NCBI RefSeq assembly: GCF_014058425.1
Contig: NZ_CP049366.1
Location: 868,001 to 932,000, forward strand
DNA from: Companilactobacillus pabuli
GTDB taxonomy: Bacteria; Bacillota; Bacilli; Lactobacillales; Lactobacillaceae
DNA length: 64,000 nt
Direction of reading: 5' to 3'
The translations under genes and the position numbers were made by a program. Positions within the stretch are counted from its first letter, which is position 1. Every line of letters begins with the position of its first letter. Of the stretch, positions 11,319-19,613 are shown in pieces. Below the pieces are notes generated by a model. The model was not told the DNA's origin. It searched no databases and worked only from the letters and a program-made list of their open reading frames with translations.

Positions 11319-12404
11319 TTGAGAAGACTAGGATTGTCACTATATCCTGAACATTCAACTTTAGAAGAGGATAAGAAATATCTCGATACTGCTAGTAAGT
11401 TAGGCTATTCAAGAATCTTTGCTTCATTACTTGAGTTAGGTGATGACAAGGATAAGACGATCAGTCGTTTTAAAGAAACTATTGCTTATGGAAATAAACT
11501 TGGTTTTGTAACGATCGTTGATATGAATCCTAGACTATTTAAAGCATTAGGTATTAGTTACGATGACTTATCATTTTTCCATGAATTAGGAGCCTTTGGT
11601 ATCCGTTTGGATGAAGGATTCTCTGGAATGGAAGAAGCTAAGATGACGCGTAATCCTTATGGGTTAAAAATTGAAATCAATATGAGTTCTGGTACACACT
11701 ACTTAGATAATATTCTTTCCTACCATCCTAAAAAGGATAATCTACTCGGTTGTCATAACTTTTATCCTCAAAGATATACCGGTTTAGGTGAAGAGTTCTT
11801 CATTAAATGGTCAAACTTCTTTAAAGAACGTAACATTCATTCAGCTGCCTTTGTCAGTTCCCATAATGCTACTTTTGGCCCATGGCCAGTTCAAGATGGT
11901 TTGCCAACACTTGAAGATGATCGTGATTTACCAATTTCTACTCAAGTCAAACATCTATTGTTGAGCGGGGTAGTTGATGATGTCATCATTGGTAACACGT
12001 ACGCATCGGATGAAGAATTAAAAGAAGCTGCAGATGCTTTCTATGCACCATTCCCAGTATTGAAAGTCGATTTATCTTCTGACATTACAGATTTAGAAAA
12101 AGAAGTTATTTTGAAATCTACTCACGTTTATCGTGGTGATGCATCTGACTATTTGTTACGTAGTACAATGACTCGAGTAGTTTATAAAGATGGGAATTTC
12201 CCTGCCCATGATACTCAAGACATTAAACGCGGCGACATCATTATAGTTAATGAGGACTACGGACAATACAAAGGTGAAACGCAGATTGCACTTCGTGATA
12301 TTAAGAACGATGGGCGTCGTAACGTTGTTGGACACTTGAATTCGAATGAGGCTTTCTTATTGAGTTATATCAAGCCTTGGAGTAGTTTTAAATTAGCAGA
12401 ATAA
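11319..12404 (+). CDS. MupG-like DUF871 protein (GH170-type 6-phosphoglycosidase)
   Basis: 361-residue protein of the DUF871/MupG family: a TIM barrel with a C-terminal cyclophilin-like domain. The characterised member, staphylococcal MupG, hydrolyses MurNAc-6-phosphate-GlcNAc, a cell-wall recycling disaccharide taken up by a PTS. It starts with TTG behind GGAGG (8-nt spacing), 21 nt after celB, and a terminator follows, so it is in the EIIC operon. In lactobacilli such proteins commonly sit with cellobiose-type PTS genes and the substrate is not settled; a beta-linked phosphodisaccharide is likely. Confidence 0.78.
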   Translation: MRRLGLSLYPEHSTLEEDKKYLDTASKLGYSRIFASLLELGDDKDKTISRFKETIAYGNKLGFVTIVDMNPRLFKALGISYDDLSFFHELGAFGIRLDEGFSGMEEAKMTRNPYGLKIEINMSSGTHYLDNILSYHPKKDNLLGCHNFYPQRYTGLGEEFFIKWSNFFKERNIHSAAFVSSHNATFGPWPVQDGLPTLEDDRDLPISTQVKHLLLSGVVDDVIIGNTYASDEELKEAADAFYAPFPVLKVDLSSDITDLEKEVILKSTHVYRGDASDYLLRSTMTRVVYKDGNFPAHDTQDIKRGDIIIVNEDYGQYKGETQIALRDIKNDGRRNVVGHLNSNEAFLLSYIKPWSSFKLAE

Positions 12405-12412
12405 AAACAAAG

Positions 12413-12444
12413 AAATACTATTCTCAATTGAATAGTATTTTTTT
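12413..12444 (+). terminator. Terminator after MupG-like gene
   Basis: AAATACTATTC / GAATAGTATTT stem with TCAATT loop and T run. Confidence 0.9.
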
Positions 12445-12458
12445 ATAGGGAGAAAAAT

Positions 12459-13619
12459 ATGAATAAATATTTACTCGATAAAGATAAATTCAATCAATTT
12501 TATGAACTATACTTATATTCTTTTAACCGGCCCGATTCACCACATAGAAGATCAGTCTTAAAAGAGCGTTTTGATCATGCAAAAGTATATGGAATTATGA
12601 ATGAAGATAAATTAGGCAGTGGTTTATTCAGTATTCCATTCAATGTTAATTTCCATGATGTTGATTTTAAGATGAACGGTATCGGTGACGTTATGAGTGC
12701 CCCAGAATTCGGTGGCCGTGGAGGAGCTAGTTCACTCATGGAATCAGCACTTTCAGATATGTATAACGATGGCGTAACGCTTTCATATTTGGCGCCATTT
12801 TCGTATGGCTATTATCGGCAATTTGGTTTTGAACAAGTTTTTGATCACACTAAGATAACTATTAAGAATTCTGATTTACCAAGATTGAAAAATGCCAAAA
12901 AAGGACTAGTCAAGCGTGCTCAAATCACTGAACTGCCTACAGCACTTAAACATTTGTATCAAGAGAAAAATCATCTTGGTGGGATGTCTCGTGCTGATTG
13001 GTGGTGGGATCATATGATTGATAAACATCCAGAATATCAATTAGCCTTGGCTTATCAAGATGATGAGTTAATAGGTTATCTAGTTTATTACACTGAAGGT
13101 ACTAATTTTGTTATTCATGAATGGGTCAACAGTAATCCTTTGAGTATTCAATTATTATTGAAATTTGTTACTAAGCATCAGTCTATTTTTGAAAAATTCA
13201 TATATGAATCTCCAAACGCTGATTTCAAAGCTGATCTATTGGAAAACCCCAATTCAGCTAAGCTAGAAGTTGTTCCATATATGATGGCTCGAATAGTTAA
13301 TTTAGAAGATTTTTTGAAACGTTATCCAATCCAAAAAATGAATTTAGCACGAGTCAATTTTAAAGTAGAAGACTCATTGACTTGGAATAATCACGTCTGG
13401 TCATTGGCAATTAATGATGGAATTGTTGATTTGAAAGTAAATGATGAACTGAAGCCAGATTTTGTGCTAACTATTCAAAGCTTAACTAAAGCAATGTTTG
13501 GCTATCGTAGTCTTAATTCACTACTTAAATTTGGATTAATTAAAGGTGATACAGAGAAGATTGCTGACTTGTCGAGTCTCTTTGTACAAGAAAAACCTCA
13601 ATTAATTGATTACTTCTAA
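12459..13619 (+). CDS. Eis-like GNAT N-acetyltransferase
   Basis: 386-residue acetyltransferase of the Eis-like type: two GNAT domains in the first 290 residues and a C-terminal SCP2-like domain. The acetyl-CoA loop appears as GGRGGASSLM, and the segment YGYYRQFGFE is typical of the first GNAT domain. It probably acetylates a small amine or peptide; no substrate can be assigned. Monocistronic, between a terminator and the diguanylate cyclase pair. Confidence 0.8.
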   Translation: MNKYLLDKDKFNQFYELYLYSFNRPDSPHRRSVLKERFDHAKVYGIMNEDKLGSGLFSIPFNVNFHDVDFKMNGIGDVMSAPEFGGRGGASSLMESALSDMYNDGVTLSYLAPFSYGYYRQFGFEQVFDHTKITIKNSDLPRLKNAKKGLVKRAQITELPTALKHLYQEKNHLGGMSRADWWWDHMIDKHPEYQLALAYQDDELIGYLVYYTEGTNFVIHEWVNSNPLSIQLLLKFVTKHQSIFEKFIYESPNADFKADLLENPNSAKLEVVPYMMARIVNLEDFLKRYPIQKMNLARVNFKVEDSLTWNNHVWSLAINDGIVDLKVNDELKPDFVLTIQSLTKAMFGYRSLNSLLKFGLIKGDTEKIADLSSLFVQEKPQLIDYF

Positions 13620-13744
13620 ATGATTATCAAAATATAAAAATATTTATCGCAAATGCCATTTTTTGTAGTAATATTAGAAAGTACTAGTCTTTTTATGGAT
13701 TTGATCAATGGTTTACTACATACAAATGGGAGGTACAAGTATAG

Positions 13745-14875
13745 TTGACTTGGCTTGTATGGCGAGTTTCACCATTTATCACTAGTATTTTCTTTATTTT
13801 GGGTGTTTTTACACTCTTTGAAGTATTAGTTGATTGGATTAAAGTAAAGCTTCATTCAAAAGACATTAATATCAAAGATCATACGGTTGAATCTGTTGTA
13901 GGAATAATTTACATGCTGATTTTTTCCTTTGGCTTGCAGTATTCTGTTTTGGGGCAATCGTATTCTTGGGAATTTATGAATTTTCAGTTGATAGCAATCG
14001 TATTTTGTGCGTATTTTTTGAATATTCGCATTCCATATTATTTTCTTTTACCGATTGTTTTACTGTTTATGATCTACAATTCCTCAGTCGGGTACTGGGA
14101 ATCATGGTGTCACGCAATTACGTTAATAATATTTTATGTAACGATGAATAAAGGCTATCTATGGTCACAAAAACTAAAATCACCTTTATTCTTTTATTTA
14201 GGTACAGGTACATTCTTTGGAGCATTACTGTGGTATTTCATGAAATTGAAATTTGATTTCTCTTGGACTACTTATGTTCAGGAATTATCATATTTAGTAA
14301 TTTTTGAATTGCTATTGTATTCTTATGTCAGAATGCTCTTCAGAGATGACCGTCTCAAAGCACGATTAGCTGAAGTTGCTAGTCACGATGCGTTGACAAA
14401 GGCTTTGAACTATTCAGCCTATGAAACAGAAATTAAATATTTATTTAAAAACAGTAAAGATAACAATTTGAGTTTTTCTATGGTCATGTTCGATATCGAT
14501 CATTTTAAACGTGTAAATGATACCTACGGACATTTAGCTGGTGATCGGGTTTTACAACATACAGTTGACGTTGTGCAAACAGTTTTGAATGCCAATGATT
14601 CGTCGGTGAAGCTATATCGAACTGGCGGAGAAGAATTCAATGTTTTATTTCCTAATTATGATCTTGAAGGAACGCAAGCAATTGTTGAAGAAATATTTAC
14701 CGCTTTAAATCATTTAAAAGTTGAAACTGACAAGAAAGAAATTGAAATTTCTGTTTCAATGGGGGTTTCTCAAATTTCGAATAAAGATGTTACACCAAAT
14801 GATTTTTATAAGCGAGTTGATAACAATCTTTATTACTCTAAAAAGCACGGCCGTATGCAAATTACGACAATTTAA
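13745..14875 (+). CDS. Membrane diguanylate cyclase (GGDEF), copy 1
   Basis: 376 residues: about six hydrophobic segments in the first 200 residues, then a GGDEF domain (about 205-375). The active-site motif is GGEEF (294-298), and the metal/substrate motif FDIDHFKR is intact, so it should make c-di-GMP. The position where an inhibitory RxxD I-site would lie does not match, suggesting no product inhibition. The TTG start follows GGGAGG and gives the N-terminus MTW that is also seen in copy 2. The N-terminal sensor region is not a named domain I recognise. Tandem paralogue of the next gene. Confidence 0.87.
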   Translation: MTWLVWRVSPFITSIFFILGVFTLFEVLVDWIKVKLHSKDINIKDHTVESVVGIIYMLIFSFGLQYSVLGQSYSWEFMNFQLIAIVFCAYFLNIRIPYYFLLPIVLLFMIYNSSVGYWESWCHAITLIIFYVTMNKGYLWSQKLKSPLFFYLGTGTFFGALLWYFMKLKFDFSWTTYVQELSYLVIFELLLYSYVRMLFRDDRLKARLAEVASHDALTKALNYSAYETEIKYLFKNSKDNNLSFSMVMFDIDHFKRVNDTYGHLAGDRVLQHTVDVVQTVLNANDSSVKLYRTGGEEFNVLFPNYDLEGTQAIVEEIFTALNHLKVETDKKEIEISVSMGVSQISNKDVTPNDFYKRVDNNLYYSKKHGRMQITTI

Positions 14876-14912
14876 AGAGAGCATCCTATAAATGATGTTC
14901 TCTTTTTTTAAT
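14876..14912 (+). terminator. Terminator between the two GGDEF genes
   Basis: AGAGAGCATC / GATGTTCTCT stem (one G-U pair) followed by seven T residues. Confidence 0.88.
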
Positions 14913-15014
14913 ATAAAAAAGATATTAAAAATAAGTCCTTTTATAATAAAATAAATATAAAATTGTAGTAGAATAAGGCTAGTGAGTTAATACCTGAGAT
15001 GGGAGGGATGATTA

Positions 15015-16145
15015 ATGACTTGGTCTGTTTGGCGAGTGACGCCAGTAGTAACGAGTGTCTTTTTCATTTTGGGTGTTTTTACATTATACGTAGTTTTAGT
15101 TGATTGGTTGAAATCAAAAATACGTTTAAAATATCCAAAAGTCCGAGAGCATACGATTGAATCGTGGTTCGGCGTAATCTATATTTTGATTTTTATTTAT
15201 AGTTTGCAATTAGGAATCGCTGGGCAAGATAATTCTTGGTTATTTATGAATTTTCAATTGATTGCGGTTATCTTTTGTGCTTACTTTTTGGCTATTCATA
15301 TTCCATTGAAGGCTTTTTTGCCAATTGTAGTGTTGTTTATGTTGATTAATTCGTCACTTACTTATTGGGAGTCGTGGACTTATTCCGTGATAATTATTTT
15401 GTTCTATTGGTGTATGAATTATGTTTATAAGTGGTCGCAGAAGCACAATTATATCTTTGCAATTTATTTTATTACAGGAACCTTTTTTGGAATGATATTG
15501 TGGTTTTTGGTTAAAGTCAAATTCTCATTATCATGGTATATTTATCTTCAAGAAATTAGCTATTTCTTAGTATTTCAAGCGTTATTATACAGTTACATTA
15601 GAATGTTGAATAAAAATCAACGTTTGGAAAATAATTTGGCACGGTCTGCTCATCATGATGCGTTGACTCAAGCCAAAAATTATGCGGCTTATATGACAGA
15701 AGTCAGTGATTTGTTCCAAAATAGTCATAATAATAAATTGCATCTATCAATGATGATGTTCGATATTGATCATTTTAAGCGAATCAATGATACTTATGGG
15801 CATTTAGCGGGGGATAAAGTCTTGCAACATGTGGTGGATGTCGTTCAAACTGTAATAGATGAAAACGATTCGAGAATCAAATTGTATCGGACCGGTGGGG
15901 AGGAATTCAACGTCTTATTCCCTAGTTATGATTTGGATGAAACTCAAAAAGTTGTTCCTCAGATTTTTAGTGCCTTGAATCATTTAGGAATTGATTTCAA
16001 TGGCCAACACATTAATATTTCCGTCTCGATAGGTGTTTCTGAAGTATCTAAGAAAGACAACGATCCTAATGACTTCTACAAGCGAGTCGACGCTAATCTG
16101 TACCATTCAAAGGATAATGGTCGAATGCAAATAACCGCAAAATAA
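15015..16145 (+). CDS. Membrane diguanylate cyclase (GGDEF), copy 2
   Basis: Tandem paralogue of the 13745 gene with exactly the same length (376 residues) and layout: about six membrane spans, then GGDEF with GGEEF at 294-298 and an intact FDIDHFKR motif. The classical RxxD I-site is absent here as well. ATG start with GGGAGGG upstream. The N-terminal halves are clearly homologous but more diverged than the catalytic halves, which suggests a changed input signal with the same output. No EAL or PilZ gene is nearby. Confidence 0.87.
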   Translation: MTWSVWRVTPVVTSVFFILGVFTLYVVLVDWLKSKIRLKYPKVREHTIESWFGVIYILIFIYSLQLGIAGQDNSWLFMNFQLIAVIFCAYFLAIHIPLKAFLPIVVLFMLINSSLTYWESWTYSVIIILFYWCMNYVYKWSQKHNYIFAIYFITGTFFGMILWFLVKVKFSLSWYIYLQEISYFLVFQALLYSYIRMLNKNQRLENNLARSAHHDALTQAKNYAAYMTEVSDLFQNSHNNKLHLSMMMFDIDHFKRINDTYGHLAGDKVLQHVVDVVQTVIDENDSRIKLYRTGGEEFNVLFPSYDLDETQKVVPQIFSALNHLGIDFNGQHINISVSIGVSEVSKKDNDPNDFYKRVDANLYHSKDNGRMQITAK

Positions 16146-16148
16146 AAG

Positions 16149-16180
16149 AAGGAATCCAATTAAGAAGATTCTTTCTTAAG
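16149..16180 (+). terminator. Hairpin after second GGDEF gene
   Basis: GAAGGAATC / GATTCTTTC stem (one G-U pair) starting four bases after the stop codon, with only a short T-rich tail (TTAAG); a weak terminator. Confidence 0.5.
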
Positions 16181-16195
16181 TTAGGTTACTATTAT

Positions 16196-16273
16196 ATGTC
16201 GCCGTCTGTTCTGTTTTGTGGATACTGGGACGTATTGGGCATCCACAAAGCTGCCACTATCGAATAACGACAT
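16196..16273. repeat. Palindromic structure 1 in the 16.2-16.6 kb gap
   Basis: Perfect inner hairpin TTTGTGGAT (16215-16223) / ATCCACAAA (16241-16249) inside flanking ATGTCG (16196) / CGACAT (16268). No reading frame explains it. Confidence 0.5.
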
Positions 16274-16300
16274 TTATTATTTATCTCAAGTAAATCAAAA

Positions 16301-16356
16301 AGCCTCAATTCAAAGATAGTCGATTTAATTATCTATCTGAATTGAGGTTTATTTGT
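16301..16356. terminator. Stem-loop between convergent transcripts
   Basis: Stem CCTCAATTC..AGATAG / CTATCTGAATTGAGG with an A-rich left flank and T-rich right flank, so it could terminate in both directions. Confidence 0.65.
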
Positions 16357-16387
16357 TTGGTCATAAAAATATAAAACTACTATCTAG

Positions 16388-16549
16388 TCCGGAATAGCAA
16401 AGAAAATTGGCTCAGTAGTGAAATTATTCTTAGCAACTTGTTGCTTAGAATAAGGCCGAGTTTTGAGATTTTGCGCACTTGGTTTATGCAAAAGCTCAAA
16501 ATCGTGCCCACTACGTTCCAGCCAAATTTTCTTTGCTATGGAGGACGGA
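16388..16549. repeat. Cloverleaf-like inverted-repeat element
   Basis: Outer arms ATAGCAAAGAAAATTGGCT (16394-16412) and AGCCAAATTTTCTTTGCTAT (16520-16539) pair almost perfectly, extended inward by GTAGTG / CACTAC. Inside are two further hairpins: TATTCTTAGCAA / TTGCTTAGAATA (16425-16452), and a second pairing 16454-16477 with 16487-16508. This makes a three-way junction. It lies in the 446-bp gap between convergent genes, with no plausible protein. It could be an interspersed palindromic repeat or a structured RNA. Confidence 0.6.
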
Positions 16550-16591
16550 ATATTACTGTTCACCTAAGAAAGAACCATAAAGATTTCTTTT

Positions 16592-17932
16592 TTAGGCAGT
16601 TTTTACTTCTGGACTACTTTTAGGCATGACCAAATTTAAGATGATAGCAGCAATAGCAGCTACGGCAATTGGGGAACCTAATAAGTATTGTAAAATTTGT
16701 GGTGCGTTCTTAGTAACACTAGCAGGTAATAGAACTAAAGCTAATGTTAAAACGATTGGAATACCGATGATGTAAAGATCACGGTCAGTTGTTTCTAAGC
16801 CACGGATGACGTTAAGACCATTTAGCATGATCGTAACGGTGATGATGGCGAAGACTCCACCAATCACTGGTGCGGGAATGGCAGCTAGAAAGGCGGATAA
16901 TTTACTGAAAAATCCTAAAATTGAGAACCAAATACCGGCGAATAAGAAAACACGTTTACTGGCAACACCGGTAATAGAAATGACACCAGCGTTTGTAGAA
17001 TAACCAGTAACAGGAGTAGTTCCTAGTAGGGAAGCTACCATACAGCTAAGTCCTTCACCGATAATTCCGTGATTCCATTGTTTATCAGTGATTTCATGAT
17101 TTGTAACGGCACCCATAGCGAACCAAGTACCAGTAGTTTCAGTCGTTATAACGGCGTAAATGATGATGAAAGTAATGATTGCTGATGGACTAAAATTGAT
17201 GCCCCAGTGGAAGATAGTTCTTTCTGGAAGACCGAACCAAGCGGCCTCACTAACTTCTTTCCAATTGAACATGCCCATCATAGTTGAAACGATCGTACCT
17301 ACACCCAGTGCTAAAATAATTGAACTAGTTCTGAAAAAGCGACGAACTTTTTTAAACTTCAAGCTGATACCAACAGAAACCAATAATGTCAATGCGGTAA
17401 CTGAAGCTAAGATGATATTGTTGTTAACATTGCCACCAGCATTAAAGATGTTGTCATTCAATGCTGTAGGAATCAATGATAATCCAACACAAGTAATAAT
17501 AGTTCCACCGACTAAAGCGGGGACTAAACGGTTAATTATCTTCTGGAAGATTCCAGTTGCACCTAGAATAATCAAGATAATTGAGCCAATTAAGGTAGCT
17601 CCAATCAAAGTACCCATTCCGTTACCTTTTAAACCACCAGATGCCAAGACAACACCAGCGGCAGCTCCCAAGGGAACAAATGAAGGGCCTTGAGAAACAG
17701 GCATTTTCATGAAGACGAAAGTTTGTAAAATTGTACCGATTCCGGCAGCTAAGAATGTTGATTGCAATAATCCCATTTGGTCACCCAGACCCATGGCCAT
17801 CATACCAGCTAAAACAATTGGTGGTACATAAATATCCATTGCTAAGACGTGTTGTAATCCTAAGAAACCAGCTTCTCCCATGCCAATTTTGTCATCAGGA
17901 CCAACGAGTAGACTACTCTTATTATTATCCAT
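16592..17932 (-). CDS. NCS2 family purine/xanthine permease
   Basis: 446-residue nucleobase:cation symporter-2 protein with about 12-14 membrane segments. Family features include the QGPSFVPLGAA segment and the later TTETTGTWFA and TPVTGYSTNAGV stretches. The start codon overlaps the stop codon of guaD by one base (TAATG), so translation is coupled and the pair works together. Because guanine deaminase yields xanthine, the likely substrate is a purine such as guanine or xanthine rather than uracil (inference). Confidence 0.83.
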   Translation of the reverse strand: MDNNKSSLLVGPDDKIGMGEAGFLGLQHVLAMDIYVPPIVLAGMMAMGLGDQMGLLQSTFLAAGIGTILQTFVFMKMPVSQGPSFVPLGAAAGVVLASGGLKGNGMGTLIGATLIGSIILIILGATGIFQKIINRLVPALVGGTIITCVGLSLIPTALNDNIFNAGGNVNNNIILASVTALTLLVSVGISLKFKKVRRFFRTSSIILALGVGTIVSTMMGMFNWKEVSEAAWFGLPERTIFHWGINFSPSAIITFIIIYAVITTETTGTWFAMGAVTNHEITDKQWNHGIIGEGLSCMVASLLGTTPVTGYSTNAGVISITGVASKRVFLFAGIWFSILGFFSKLSAFLAAIPAPVIGGVFAIITVTIMLNGLNVIRGLETTDRDLYIIGIPIVLTLALVLLPASVTKNAPQILQYLLGSPIAVAAIAAIILNLVMPKSSPEVKTA

Positions 17933-19260
17933 TATTCTTCTCCTAAGTTGTCATGTACTAATTTTCCAGATACATAAACTTTTTTGATATTTTCTTTATT
18001 CGTGTGGTAAATCAGTCTTTCAAAAATTTCTTGCGGTTCATTAGATGAAATGTTGAAATATTGATCTTGAACAATTTGTAAATCAGCTTTGAAGCCAGAT
18101 TTAATTTGTCCTGATTTGATATGCAAAGCATTTGCTCCGCCAACAGTGGCAAGGTAAAAGGCATTTGCGGCTGAAATACGTGCATTTTCATGTCCTTGTT
18201 CAGTTAGAACTTGTGAAGACATGATACTTTGTTGCATATTGCGATAAAGACTAGGAGAAAAACCTCCGGAAATATCGGTACCTAAACCGACTTTAACGTT
18301 TTTTTGATGAGCATCTTGGACTCGCATAACGGAGTTACCAAAATAAATATTAGAAATTGGACAGTGAGCAATGGCTGTTTTACGACTATTGAAAGTGTCT
18401 AAATCTTGGTCACTTAGTTGAGTACCGTGTGCCATAACTGATTTATCAGTCAATAATCCAAATTTGTCCAAAACTTCAGTGTCTCTTAAATGATAATGTT
18501 CTAGAGCATAGTGATCTTCCCAAATACTTTCACTGCAGTGTGATTGAATAGGTAAATCATATTTCTTCGCTAATTGTCCAAGACCTTGTAGAGTCTCTTC
18601 GGTACAACTAGGAACAAACCTCGGCGTTATAACGGGGGTTATTTCAGCATTGGTTTGTTTTTGCAAATCGAACATCTTTTGAATAAATGCCTCAGTTTGT
18701 TTTAATGCAACTTGAGAATTTTGATCACGATAATAATCTGGTGTTTGATCAGGATTGTCCATCGCAACTTTTCCAATGAAGGCTCTTTGACCAAGTTTCG
18801 CACAGATTTTAGCAAGAATCAGATTAGCTTCATTGTGAATCGAACCAAAAAATAATCCGGTCGTCGTTCCGTTAGCTAGGAGTTCTTTAATTAGACTGTA
18901 GTAAATTTTTTCGGCATATTCTTTATCCTTGAATTTAGCTTCCAATGGAAAGGTATAAGAATTTAGCCATTCATTCAGCGGTTTATCCAAAGCTAAACCA
19001 GCTTGAGGCCATTGTGGCGCATGAATATGTAAATCAGTGAATCCTGGTAGAATGTAGCTACCTTTTTCAACTCGATGATAAGAACCATTTTGTTGAGCAG
19101 TTTGTTTAACAGGCTGATAATCGCTATCAGTAGCGGATATAACTCGGTCAATAATTCCTGACTGATCTACACATATAAGTACTTCTGGTGTAAAATCCGC
19201 CTTGTCAAACGAAACTGAAGAAATAATAGTTCCCTCAATAACTATTTGATAGGTGATAAT
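17932..19260 (-). CDS. guaD: Guanine deaminase, apparent ATT start
   Basis: Zinc amidohydrolase converting guanine to xanthine. The first conventional in-frame start (TTG ending at 18990) would give 353 codons and remove the metal-binding HxH motif. Upstream the frame stays open for 90 more codons and encodes family sequence, including PGFTDLHIHAPQ with H78 and H80, before a TAG. In those 90 codons there is no ATG, GTG, TTG or CTG. The first codon after the TAG is ATT (19260-19258), 6 nt after AAGGAAG, giving 442 residues, a normal family length. Other catalytic parts are present: QSHCSES and GTDISGG. The start is therefore either a real AUU codon or a single-base change of ATG. Confidence 0.85.
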   Translation of the reverse strand: MITYQIVIEGTIISSVSFDKADFTPEVLICVDQSGIIDRVISATDSDYQPVKQTAQQNGSYHRVEKGSYILPGFTDLHIHAPQWPQAGLALDKPLNEWLNSYTFPLEAKFKDKEYAEKIYYSLIKELLANGTTTGLFFGSIHNEANLILAKICAKLGQRAFIGKVAMDNPDQTPDYYRDQNSQVALKQTEAFIQKMFDLQKQTNAEITPVITPRFVPSCTEETLQGLGQLAKKYDLPIQSHCSESIWEDHYALEHYHLRDTEVLDKFGLLTDKSVMAHGTQLSDQDLDTFNSRKTAIAHCPISNIYFGNSVMRVQDAHQKNVKVGLGTDISGGFSPSLYRNMQQSIMSSQVLTEQGHENARISAANAFYLATVGGANALHIKSGQIKSGFKADLQIVQDQYFNISSNEPQEIFERLIYHTNKENIKKVYVSGKLVHDNLGEE

Positions 19261-19324
19261 CTAACACTTCCTTAAATTTTATATACGTAAGAATAACATG
19301 AATGATTATGTAAATAAATAGTAA

Positions 19325-19337
19325 ATAGTTCGTATTT
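19325..19337 (-). promoter_or_regulatory. PurBox-like site upstream of guaD
   Basis: On the minus strand AAATACGAACTAT matches the Gram-positive PurBox AWWWCCGAACWWT in 12 of 13 positions, about 65 bp upstream of the guaD start, a place where an activator-type PurR site would fit. The rest of the 353-bp gap 19261-19613 is AT-rich and carries cre-like sites and the promoter of the next gene. Confidence 0.45.
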
Positions 19338-19407
19338 TGCTTGCAAGATAATAAAAAGTGTGAAATATTAACTTTTATCGTTATGAAAATGCTAATAATA
19401 TATATGT

Positions 19408-19421
19408 TGAATACGATTACA
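19408..19421. promoter_or_regulatory. cre-like site in guaD/EIIC divergent region
   Basis: TGAATACGATTACA matches TGWAANCGNTNWCA with one mismatch. A weaker cre-like sequence, TTAAACCGTTATAA (two mismatches), lies at 19463-19476. Either could serve the PTS gene to the right or guaD to the left. Confidence 0.45.
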
Positions 19422-19552
19422 AACACTGATATAAATTAATTTACTTTCTTTTAAAAAACTGTTTAAACCGTTATAAATAAAAGAAATTAATTTTTTGAAA
19501 AAAATTTGACCGATATTGTTCTAAAAAGATTGAAAATTAATAAAATAATGAC

Positions 19553-19582
19553 TTGTCATATAAAAATTATCTAACGTATACT
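19553..19582 (+). promoter_or_regulatory. Promoter of orphan EIIC
   Basis: TTGTCA (19553-19558) and TATACT (19577-19582) with an 18-bp spacer, 31 nt before the GTG start. Confidence 0.7.
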
Positions 19583-19613
19583 TTTATCAGGGATAATATG
19601 GGGGAGTACGTTT

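Noticed and set aside
16438-16623. 61-codon frame within the palindromic element
   Set aside because: Runs through the hairpins and into the permease gene; no ribosome-binding site and no protein-like pattern.
17160-17693. 177-codon plus-strand frame
   Set aside because: Antisense shadow of the NCS2 permease; composition is that of complemented membrane-protein codons.
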